A stretch of DNA of 35,515 nt, taken from Clostridia bacterium. Its GTDB lineage: Bacteria; Bacillota; Clostridia; DSM-8532; SZUA-474. Below are positions 1 to 6,438 of the stretch, one piece after another. Location of the stretch: NCBI GenBank assembly GCA_003251775.1, contig QKEK01000136.1, positions 1 through 35,515 of the forward strand, given 5' to 3'. A program made the position numbers and the translations under genes. The stretch's first letter is position 1. Each line of letters begins with the position of its first letter. The notes under the pieces were generated by a model. That model did not search any database. It saw only the letters and a list, made by a program, of their open reading frames with translations, and had not been told where the DNA came from.

Positions 1-16
1 TTTTTTAAAATTTTGC

Positions 17-46
17 TTGACTTTGTTATTGAGTATCTGCTAAAAT
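17..46 (+). promoter_or_regulatory. Promoter of the first tRNA operon
   Basis: A TTGACT -35 box at 17-22 and a TAAAAT -10 box at 41-46 are separated by 18 nt, with a TGC extended -10 just before the hexamer. This is a sigma-A type promoter about 30 nt upstream of the first tRNA and fits a stable-RNA operon. Confidence 0.65.
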
Positions 47-76
47 AAGAAAGCACGTTACGAGAGGTGCACATAT

Positions 77-153
77 GGCGGCGTAGCTCAGTTGGCTAGA
101 GCATACGGTTCATACCCGTAGTGTCGTTGGTTCGACTCCAATCGCCGCTACCA
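77..153 (+). tRNA. tRNA-Met (CAT), elongator type
   Basis: A full cloverleaf can be folded. The 7-bp acceptor stem pairs ggcggcg with cgccgct, the D-arm is gctcagttggctagagc, the anticodon stem is tacgg/ccgta with a ttcatac loop (anticodon CAT), and the T-arm has TTCGACT. CCA is encoded. It lacks the C1-A72 mismatch and the three G-C anticodon-stem pairs of an initiator. It is therefore called elongator Met, although a CAT-reading tRNA-Ile2 (modified C34) cannot be excluded by eye. Confidence 0.93.
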
Positions 154-157
154 CATA

Positions 158-189
158 CGAAGCAATCAGACAAGCTGTCGTTGCTTCGT
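158..189 (+). other. Hairpin in the tRNA-Met/tRNA-Glu spacer
   Basis: A 9-bp stem (acgaagcaa at 158-166 with ttgcttcgt at 181-189) encloses a smaller gaca/tgtc stem. No T-run follows, and the next tRNA starts 6 nt later. It is thus more likely a processing signal in the polycistronic tRNA precursor than a terminator. Confidence 0.5.
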
Positions 190-195
190 CCATAA

Positions 196-270
196 GGCCC
201 ATTGGTCAAGCGGTCAAGACACCGCCCTTTCACGGCGGTAACAGGGGTTCGATTCCCCTATGGGTCACCA
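196..270 (+). tRNA. tRNA-Glu (TTC)
   Basis: The acceptor stem pairs ggcccat with atgggtc. The anticodon stem ccgcc/ggcgg carries a ctttcac loop (anticodon TTC), the T-loop is TTCGATT, and CCA is encoded. It is the second gene of the Met-Glu-Val operon and abuts tRNA-Val directly. Confidence 0.95.
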
Positions 271-346
271 GGGCGCATAGCTCAGCTGGGAGAGCACCTG
301 CCTTACAAGCAGGGGGTCATAGGTTCGAGCCCTATTGTGCCCACCA
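271..346 (+). tRNA. tRNA-Val (TAC)
   Basis: The acceptor stem pairs gggcgca with tgtgccc. The anticodon stem cctgc/gcagg carries a cttacaa loop (anticodon TAC), the T-loop is TTCGAGC, and CCA is encoded. It begins at the base after tRNA-Glu CCA, so the two must be separated by RNA processing. Confidence 0.95.
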
Positions 347-347
347 T

Positions 348-380
348 AAAGGGGATGTAACTATACATCCCCTTTTATTT
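348..380. terminator. Bidirectional terminator between tRNA operon and argB
   Basis: An about 12-bp stem (aaaggggatgta / tacatccccttt) is followed by a T-run on the plus strand and, read from the other side, has A/T runs suited to the minus strand. It ends the tRNA operon and lies 3 nt past the argB stop, so it probably serves both convergent units. Confidence 0.8.
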
Positions 381-382
381 CA

Positions 383-1285
383 TCATATTTTTTCATTATG
401 ATAGTATAATACCTTATCCTTCATAATCATAGTGCCAATGCCTTGGTTAGTAAATATCTCTAGTAATATACAATGAGGTATTCGCCCATCAATAATATGT
501 GTACGCCCAACACCTTCTTCAAGTGCTTTTACACACCCTAAAACCTTTGGTATCATCCCTCCTTGAATAACGCCTTCCTTGATGAGCCTATGAACCTCTT
601 CCACAGTTAAAGCAGGTAAAATAGTTTCACTTTCTTTGGACATCTTAACGCCCTCAACGTCTGTTAACAGCATTAGCTTTTCTGCCTTCAGGGCAGAGGC
701 TATTTCACCTGCTACAGTATCAGCATTTATGTTGTAGCTCTCCCCCTCAGAGCCTACGCCGATTGGAGCAACAACAGGTATATATTCATCCTTCGCCATG
801 AGAGAAAGAAGGCGATAATTTATTTTTGTTATATTTCCAACATAACCAAGATCACATTCCTCGCCATTTACATGCTTTGTCATTTTTTCACACTCTATAA
901 GCTTACCATCTAAACCGCAGATCCCTACTGCCTTAGCTCCCTTTTGGTTTAGCATGGAAACAATCTCCTTATTTGTCTTACCCACTAAAACCATTTGAGC
1001 TACCTCCATTGTAGCTGCGTCTGTTCGCCTTAAACCATGTACAAATTGAGTAGGTATCTGCATTTTTTCTAATGTTGCAGAAATTGCTGGTCCGCCTCCA
1101 TGAACAACTATAGGATTCATACCTATATACTTAAGCAAGGTTATATCTTCCATAACTGAATTCTTAAGCTGTTCACTAATCATGGCATTACCGCCATATT
1201 TAATAACAACCGTAGTTCCATAAAGCTTTTGAATATAAGGTAGGGCCTCAACAAGTATCTCAGCCTTTTTTATAATATTTTTCAT
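383..1285 (-). CDS. argB: Acetylglutamate kinase
   Basis: This enzyme phosphorylates N-acetyl-L-glutamate with ATP, the second step of the acetylated arginine (ornithine) pathway in the cytosol. The 300-residue length is typical. The amino-acid-kinase fold is recognisable from the K-Y-G-G-N-A-M strand-loop at about residues 29-35, the HGGGP glycine loop near residue 62, and the nucleotide-binding LLTDVEGV segment in the C-terminal half. The N-terminal helix of about 25 residues before the first strand is the feature that, in this family, accompanies arginine-inhibited hexameric enzymes; feedback inhibition is therefore inferred. No other arg gene is in the window. The ATG at 1285 has a strong SD (gggggag) that lies inside a copy of the dispersed repeat described separately. 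Confidence 0.95.
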   Translation of the reverse strand: MKNIIKKAEILVEALPYIQKLYGTTVVIKYGGNAMISEQLKNSVMEDITLLKYIGMNPIVVHGGGPAISATLEKMQIPTQFVHGLRRTDAATMEVAQMVLVGKTNKEIVSMLNQKGAKAVGICGLDGKLIECEKMTKHVNGEECDLGYVGNITKINYRLLSLMAKDEYIPVVAPIGVGSEGESYNINADTVAGEIASALKAEKLMLLTDVEGVKMSKESETILPALTVEEVHRLIKEGVIQGGMIPKVLGCVKALEEGVGRTHIIDGRIPHCILLEIFTNQGIGTMIMKDKVLYYHNEKI

Positions 1286-1413
1286 ACTAACTCCCCCATG
1301 CCTTTAGCACAAATTACTATTGTAAGCAGTATCCAAGTCATTTCGTCTTGGTGATTTAACGAAATTTATTAGAATTTTTATTAGATTAGAAGTTCGTTAA
1401 ACGCTTACATATT
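1286..1413 (+). repeat. Dispersed modular hairpin repeat, copy 1 (X-Y)
   Basis: This matches the copies near 13851 and 18664. Module X runs from the argB start (ctaactcccccatgcc) through acaaattactattgtaagcag. Module Y holds a small hairpin (ccaagtcatttcgtcttgg, imperfect) and a larger stem (taacga.. with ..tcgtta) around the conserved AATTTTTAT loop, ending acgcttacatatta. This copy is somewhat decayed. The rest of the 459-nt gap (1414-1744) is very A/T-rich. I see no confident gene or promoter there, only short acgca-containing repeats around 1610-1650. Confidence 0.75.
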
Positions 1414-1801
1414 ACTTTTGCACTCTTCTTGATTTTTTCATATTCTTCCCTAAATATAAATAAAAATTTACTTAATTAAGGTATTAATAATTATACATAG
1501 AAATGAATAAAAATGCAACATAGCAAGCATGTAAAGCTTTTTTCGTTATTACATATTTATGCAAAATTATACTCAATAAGTACAGTGTTTATGTATATTT
1601 ATTCAAAATAACGCAAAATAGCGTATAAATATACAACAACGCAATATACTCATGTAGGAGTTTATGCAATGTTACTAAATTGCAAAAATTTTTTTTGGTT
1701 AAAAATATACTAGTTATGTTGTATGAATAAGTGATATAGTTATATTGTGCTTTAAGGGCATAACAAATAATTTTGATACCATTTTTGTAGGAGGGTATGA
1801 G

Positions 1802-2914
1802 ATGGCAGGTTTAAAGCTAAAAAACATTTACAAAAGATATGCTGGAGGCGTTACTGCAGTTAGTGACTTTAACCTAGATATCGAGGATAAGGAATTCATC
1901 ATTTTGGTAGGACCTTCAGGTTGTGGAAAAACGACAACATTAAGAATGGTTGCTGGTTTGGAAGAAATAACAGAAGGGGAATTATACATAGGGGATAAAC
2001 TTGTTAATGATGTTGCACCTAAGGATAGAGACATTGCGATGGTGTTCCAGAACTACGCTTTATATCCACATATGACAGTATTTGATAATATGGCTTTTGG
2101 TCTAAAGCTCAGAAAAACTCCTAAGGATGAAATAAAGAAAAGAGTTCATGAGGCAGCTAGAATACTTGACATTGAGCATTTGCTTGACAGAAGACCAAAG
2201 GCATTGTCTGGTGGTCAAAGACAAAGAGTTGCATTAGGGCGTGCTATCGTACGTGAACCAAAGGTATTCTTAATGGATGAGCCTCTATCAAACTTGGATG
2301 CTAAGCTAAGGGTTCAAATGAGAACTGAAATTAGCAAACTTCACCAAAAGCTTCAAACAACAATTATTTACGTTACACATGACCAGACAGAAGCTATGAC
2401 AATGGGTACAAGAATTGTTGTAATGAAGGATGGCTTCATTCAACAGGTTGACAGTCCTACTGTTCTATATAAAAACCCAGTTAATACATTTGTAGCTGGA
2501 TTTATTGGAAGTCCTCAAATGAACTTTGCACCAGTTAAAATAGTAAAGAAGAATGAAGGCATTTATTTGGCGTTTGGATCTTATGAAGTTAAGGTTCCTA
2601 ATGAAAAAGCAAAGGAAATTGAAAACTCTGATTATGTTGGCAAAGAGGTAGTCTTTGGTATTAGACCAGAGGATACTCACGATGAGCCAGCTTTCCTAGA
2701 AAGATGGAGTGATGCAATAGTAAAGGCAGAGGTTGAATTGACTGAAATGCTTGGTTCAGAAACTAATCTATACTTGACAGTTGAGGGCGTAAGTTTTACA
2801 GCTAGAGTTAGCCCACAGTCTACAACTAAGTCTGGAGATACTATAAAAATTGCATTTGCAATGGATAGAATGCACCTATTTGATAAGGAAACAGAAAGAG
2901 CTATTCTTAATTAA
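1802..2914 (+). CDS. Sugar ABC transporter ATPase (MsmX/UgpC type)
   Basis: This is a cytosolic ATPase subunit of the CUT1 carbohydrate-importer class. Seen motifs are Walker A GPSGCGKTT (residues 37-45), the Q-loop in FQNYALYPHM, the LSGGQRQR signature, Walker B LMDEP and the switch histidine in THDQTEAM. About 130 C-terminal residues follow, of the TOBE/regulatory type with the FGIRPED motif. The length of 370 residues is normal. The start is the ATG at 1802, 6 nt after the SD taggaggg; an upstream TTG at 1745 has no such support. No permease or binding protein lies nearby and a terminator follows. It therefore probably energises several distant sugar permeases, as MsmX does in Bacillus (inference). 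Confidence 0.92.
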   Translation: MAGLKLKNIYKRYAGGVTAVSDFNLDIEDKEFIILVGPSGCGKTTTLRMVAGLEEITEGELYIGDKLVNDVAPKDRDIAMVFQNYALYPHMTVFDNMAFGLKLRKTPKDEIKKRVHEAARILDIEHLLDRRPKALSGGQRQRVALGRAIVREPKVFLMDEPLSNLDAKLRVQMRTEISKLHQKLQTTIIYVTHDQTEAMTMGTRIVVMKDGFIQQVDSPTVLYKNPVNTFVAGFIGSPQMNFAPVKIVKKNEGIYLAFGSYEVKVPNEKAKEIENSDYVGKEVVFGIRPEDTHDEPAFLERWSDAIVKAEVELTEMLGSETNLYLTVEGVSFTARVSPQSTTKSGDTIKIAFAMDRMHLFDKETERAILN

Positions 2915-2957
2915 TTTAGTATACATAATTTAAACTATAAATAATATAACTATCAAT

Positions 2958-2992
2958 AAAAAGAGGATGTAGTGAGAGTGCATCCTCTTTTT
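2958..2992 (+). terminator. Terminator after the ABC ATPase gene
   Basis: A stem of about 12 bp (aaaaagaggatg / catcctcttttt) with a tagtgagagtg loop ends in a T-run, 43 nt after the stop. It makes the ATPase gene monocistronic. Confidence 0.85.
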
Positions 2993-3187
2993 GCTATTAA
3001 AAGTATATTTACTGTGCGTTGCTATAAATTAATTACAAACAAATATAGCCAAACAGTTATTAATAAGGATAAATATGTTGTTGTATAAAATGCTTAACTA
3101 AAAATAGGTATGGTGTATAGTCATTTTGTTATGTATAATATATGTAATAAAATGTAGAGCTAGTTTAAAGCATTAGGGGTGGAAAAA

Positions 3188-4003
3188 TTGCGTATTGTTG
3201 GATTTGTTGGTCCAAGCGGAACAGGTAAGAGCTACAGGGCATTATGGGTAGCAAAGGAAAGAGGAATTGAATACATTATTGACGATGGTCTACTTATAAG
3301 CGGAAACAAAATTATTTCTGGAAAGTCTGCAAAAAGAGAGTCCACAAAAATAGGCTCTGTAAAAACTGCTCTATTTACAGACGTGATTCACGCAAATGAA
3401 GTTAAAAAGGTTATTGCCAAAATTAAGCCAGGAGGAATACTAATACTTGGGACCTCAGACGGAATGGTAGAAAAAATAGCAAAGACGCTAGAAATAGGAG
3501 ATGTTAAGGAAAAGGTATATATAGATCAAGTAGCAAGTGAATTTGAAATTAAGGAGGCATTAAGCTGTAGAAAAAATCAAGGGAAGCACGTAATACCTGT
3601 TCCTAATTTTGAGATTAAACAAGACTTTTCTGGATTTATGGTAGACCCCTTGCAAATATTCAGGAGGAAGGGGAAAGGTCATTTTCAGCATGTAGGGGAG
3701 AAGACTGTTGTTAGACCTACTTTCAGCTATTTAGGGAAATATACTATTTCAGATTATACAATTTATCAACTCATAAACCATGTTGCTTCTAGGCTATTGG
3801 GAATAAAAAAAATATCTAAATATCGACTTACAAACAGAGGAGAAGGGCTATACATTGATGTTGATGTAGTAATGTACATGGGCTCGAGTGTATATAAAAC
3901 CTTACAGCAGCTTCAGAATGAGTCCAAGAATGAAATAGAGAGATTAACCTCCTTAAACGTGTTAGTTATGAATGTAACAGCTAGAAGTATTGTCTTTAAA
4001 TAA
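3188..4003 (+). CDS. P-loop NTPase with Asp23/Gls24-like C-terminal domain
   Basis: The N-terminus has a clear Walker A, GPSGTGKS, at residues 8-15, followed by an alpha/beta region in which I see no kinase-specific lid motif. The last 90 residues (GKYTISDYTIYQLINHVASRLLGI ... LNVLVMNVTARSIVF) read like an Asp23/Gls24 fold, a family tied to envelope stress in Gram-positives; this is a pattern match. The likely start is TTG at 3188, 5-6 nt after aggggtgg; the GTG at 3179 sits inside that SD. At 271 residues it appears to stand alone, between a terminator and the araC promoter. Function unknown; a cytosolic nucleotide-dependent regulator of envelope physiology is a guess. Confidence 0.7.
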   Translation: MRIVGFVGPSGTGKSYRALWVAKERGIEYIIDDGLLISGNKIISGKSAKRESTKIGSVKTALFTDVIHANEVKKVIAKIKPGGILILGTSDGMVEKIAKTLEIGDVKEKVYIDQVASEFEIKEALSCRKNQGKHVIPVPNFEIKQDFSGFMVDPLQIFRRKGKGHFQHVGEKTVVRPTFSYLGKYTISDYTIYQLINHVASRLLGIKKISKYRLTNRGEGLYIDVDVVMYMGSSVYKTLQQLQNESKNEIERLTSLNVLVMNVTARSIVFK

Positions 4004-4049
4004 AACCTTGTAATTTGCAAAACAAAATTATATGACATAAATGAATTAT

Positions 4050-4079
4050 TTGAAACCATATACAACATAAAGCTATACT
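4050..4079 (+). promoter_or_regulatory. Candidate promoter for the araC-truA unit
   Basis: TTGAAA at 4050-4055 and TATACT at 4074-4079 are separated by 18 nt. A second TATAAT-like box lies at 4084-4089 without a good -35. It stands 54 nt before the regulator start. Confidence 0.45.
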
Positions 4080-4132
4080 ATGATATAATTATTATTAAAT
4101 AAGAATTAGCCGATAAAAACATGAGGTGAGTT

Positions 4133-5065
4133 ATGAATTCTGAAATGCTTCCAAAAACATGGCAAAATATTATGAATACTTCGGGATTCATGCCAGTTGT
4201 CGTAAAATCAATAGAAAGCTTCAGAGATGCTAATTGGTCAAAAGAATCGAGTACACATAAATATTATGAGATGGTTTATGTAAAAAAGGGTACAGGGGAA
4301 TATATTGTTGAAAATAAGCGATTTACAGTGGGACCAAACGATATAGTTATTGTAAAGCCAAACAAAAAGCATTGCTTAAAAGTAAAATCTGAAAAGAGAT
4401 GTGAATTTACAGTGATATATTTTAGCTTTGTAAGTCGCTTTAATGATGTAGAGTCTCATAAGACAAAAAGGATATACTCAGACATACCTCTTGACGATTT
4501 TATTAATTTTGTAAGTGGTGAGCGTTCAGATGATTATCTAAACCTAAAGGTCAATCAAAAAAATGATATTATTATACTACTAGAACAGCTAGTTTGTGAA
4601 AAAACTGGACAGGAAATTGGAAGTGAATGTATGGTTCAACTTCTGATAATGCAGTTATTTGTCATGATTTCCCGAGCACTAAAAATGGAATGGGAGAATA
4701 GTATAAAGGCGAAAACTACTAAAATAAAGGAGCTTATAGATATATCAGTAAAGTACATTGAAAACAATTACGAGAGAGATACTACTCTTAACGACGTAGC
4801 AAAATATGTATTCCTAAGCCAAAGCTATTTTGCAAGGATGTTTAAGAAGGAAAAGGGAATAAGTCCGATAAATTATTTGCTAAAAGTAAGAATAGAAAGG
4901 GCAAAAGAGTTGCTACTATCTAGTGAGATGAAGGCATCTGAGATTGCCGCTGCAGTTGGGTTTTCTAATCAACAGCGATTCAATGAGATTTTTAAAAAGT
5001 ATACACAGCTCACACCAATTCAATACAGAAAGCATGGGAGTCTTTTAATTGATGAGAAATATTAA
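4133..5065 (+). CDS. AraC-family transcriptional regulator
   Basis: The 310-residue protein has two parts. An N-terminal cupin-like sensor region (about residues 30-110) contains YYEMVYVKKGTGEYIV, GPNDIVIVKPN and a KKHC motif typical of ligand-binding AraC regulators. The C-terminal AraC DNA-binding domain of two helix-turn-helix units (about residues 200-303) contains LSQSYFARMFKKEKGISP and GFSNQQRFNEIFKKYTQLTPIQYR. The start ATG follows the SD aggtgag. Its end overlaps the start of truA by about 14 nt, so the two genes are probably translated from one message. The ligand and targets cannot be read from the sequence; sugar response would be typical, and the orphan sugar ATPase upstream is at most suggestive. 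Confidence 0.88.
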   Translation: MNSEMLPKTWQNIMNTSGFMPVVVKSIESFRDANWSKESSTHKYYEMVYVKKGTGEYIVENKRFTVGPNDIVIVKPNKKHCLKVKSEKRCEFTVIYFSFVSRFNDVESHKTKRIYSDIPLDDFINFVSGERSDDYLNLKVNQKNDIIILLEQLVCEKTGQEIGSECMVQLLIMQLFVMISRALKMEWENSIKAKTTKIKELIDISVKYIENNYERDTTLNDVAKYVFLSQSYFARMFKKEKGISPINYLLKVRIERAKELLLSSEMKASEIAAAVGFSNQQRFNEIFKKYTQLTPIQYRKHGSLLIDEKY

Positions 5066-5807
5066 GCTATTAATAGAGTATGACGGAACACATTATCATG
5101 GCTGGCAGAGGCAGTTAAATGCTATATCCATACAAGAGGAAATTGAGAAGGCGATATATAAGCTGACAAAAGAAAAGGTTAACCTGACAGCCTCAGGAAG
5201 GACAGATGTAGGTGTACATGCACTAGGGCAAGTTGCTAATTTTTATACAGAAAGCACAATACCCGCTGAACGCGTAAGCTACGCTCTAAACTCCTTGCTA
5301 CCTGATGACATTATCATAGTAGAGTCAAAAGAGGTTGAACAGGATTTTCACGCAAGATATAGTGCACAAGGTAAAAAATATAGGTACTTAATATATAACA
5401 GAATACAGCCTTCGGCGTTTTTAAGAAATAGGGCGTGTCATGTGAGAGGCAGGGTTGAACTGGAAGCTATGAGGCATGCAAGCCAGCTGCTTGTAGGTAC
5501 TCATAATTTTAAGGCTTTCTGTGCCGCTGGGGCTGTGGTTAAAAGCTTTGAAAGAGAGATTTATGATATAAATATCTGTAAAGAGGAGGGTGGGTATATG
5601 ATTTCGATAGATGTATTCGGTAGCGGTTTCTTATACAATATGGTAAGAATAATTTCCGGCACACTTATAGAAATAGGTTTAGGTAAACGCAAGGAAACAG
5701 ACATTATTGAGGCAATAGAAACAGGCGAAAGAGGAAAGGCTGGGAAAACAGCACCTGCTCACGCCTTATACTTAATGGAGGTACTATATAGCAAACAACC
5801 ATTGTGA
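5052..5807 (+). CDS. truA: tRNA pseudouridine(38-40) synthase
   Basis: It isomerises uridines 38-40 of the tRNA anticodon stem-loop. The catalytic aspartate is D52 in ASGRTDVGVHA. Other family landmarks are IEYDGTHYHGWQ at the N-terminus, RYRYLI-like KKYRYLIYN, HNFKAFC and the C-terminal FLYNMVRIISGTLIEIG. At 251 residues it has normal length. The ATG at 5052 is preferred over the adjacent TTG at 5049. It overlaps the end of the araC-type gene, which suggests translational coupling. The stop codon TGA lies inside a copy of the dispersed repeat (tgTGAgcgg), whose hairpin probably ends the transcript. Confidence 0.95.
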   Translation: MRNIKLLIEYDGTHYHGWQRQLNAISIQEEIEKAIYKLTKEKVNLTASGRTDVGVHALGQVANFYTESTIPAERVSYALNSLLPDDIIIVESKEVEQDFHARYSAQGKKYRYLIYNRIQPSAFLRNRACHVRGRVELEAMRHASQLLVGTHNFKAFCAAGAVVKSFEREIYDINICKEEGGYMISIDVFGSGFLYNMVRIISGTLIEIGLGKRKETDIIEAIETGERGKAGKTAPAHALYLMEVLYSKQPL

Positions 5808-5890
5808 GCGGTTTCCAAGAGATTTAGTCTTGGCAATAAAAAAGCTTTTTCTAATTTTTATCAAATCTGAAGCTTTTTTAACGAATATAT
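5803..5890 (+). repeat. Dispersed hairpin repeat, copy 2 (partial X plus Y)
   Basis: It starts at the truA stop with tgagcggtttcc, then the small hairpin (ccaaga..tcttgg), then a large hairpin whose arms are aaaaaagctt / aagctttttt around ctaatttttatcaaatctg. The stem sequence differs completely from copies 1, 3 and 4, yet pairs perfectly over 10 bp, while the loop is conserved. The terminal T-run makes this copy a plausible terminator for truA. Confidence 0.75.
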
Positions 5891-5938
5891 ATGAATAAGA
5901 AAGTAAAAATTGAAGATAAATAAAGGGATAGATGTAAT

Positions 5939-6199
5939 ATGAAGCTAAACGGCAGACTAATTAAAGGAACTACGACATTAAAGGATGAAACAGTTGAAGT
6001 CACAGATGCTCAATTAGAATATAGGGATTTACTTGAAAAATGCTTATTGTTGCTATGCAAGCAATTAGGTATTTCAGTACCTATGTGGCTTAAAAAAAAT
6101 ACAAAAGAATATTCTTTATACAGAAGAACCTGGTTTACCAATGAGCAATTCATTGAAAGTGTTGATTTTGATAGGTTTGAGCTGAAGTTCCTAGAGTGA
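5939..6199 (+). CDS. Small hypothetical protein (86 aa)
   Basis: An 86-residue open frame has an ATG start 8-12 nt after aaaggga and coding-like codon use. The protein is soluble and mixed charged, with a leucine/cysteine-rich middle (LLEKCLLLLCKQLGISVPMWL) followed by a basic-aromatic stretch (KEYSLYRRTWF) and an acidic end. I recognise no catalytic motif or membrane segment. It sits between truA and rpoB, with its own small leader. The length and organisation suggest a genuine conserved small protein rather than chance; function unknown. Confidence 0.65.
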   Translation: MKLNGRLIKGTTTLKDETVEVTDAQLEYRDLLEKCLLLLCKQLGISVPMWLKKNTKEYSLYRRTWFTNEQFIESVDFDRFELKFLE

Positions 6200-6243
6200 T
6201 TACGTGTAATGAAAATAAAATATTTAAAACCTGCAAATATGCG

Positions 6244-6272
6244 TTGACAAATGAAAACATGTATGTTAGAAT
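6244..6272 (+). promoter_or_regulatory. rpoBC promoter
   Basis: A perfect TTGACA at 6244-6249, a 17-nt spacer and TAGAAT at 6267-6272 (one mismatch to consensus). It predicts a start near 6279 and an about 160-nt leader before rpoB, showing that rpoBC is transcribed independently here. Confidence 0.8.
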
Positions 6273-6283
6273 AATAAACTGCG

Positions 6284-6365
6284 TTATATATAGGGACTTC
6301 GTGTGTCTTTTTTTGTAGACATGAAGATTTGCCCAGAGGGAAGCCTCTGTAAGACTATTATAACA
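6284..6365 (+). other. Candidate structured 5' leader of rpoB
   Basis: The leader can fold into a bulged stem: ggg (6293), cttc (6297-6300) and gtct (6305-6308) pair with agac (6317-6320), gaag (6323-6326) and ccc (6332). A compact hairpin cagagg/cctctg (6334-6349) follows directly. No terminator-type T-run follows the second hairpin. I do not recognise it as the L10-type leader. The remaining gene-free DNA from 6366 to the SD (gaggtgat at about 6428) is A/T-rich and holds nothing I can name. Confidence 0.4.
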
Positions 6366-6438
6366 CATAAGTATAGAACAAACAATAGTTGGCAAAAATT
6401 ATATGACATATTGTATATTGTACATATGAGGTGATAAG

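Noticed and set aside
1745-1801. Upstream in-frame extension of the ABC ATPase from TTG 1745
   Set aside because: The strong SD at 1788-1795 is spaced for ATG 1802, and the extension matches no family N-terminus.
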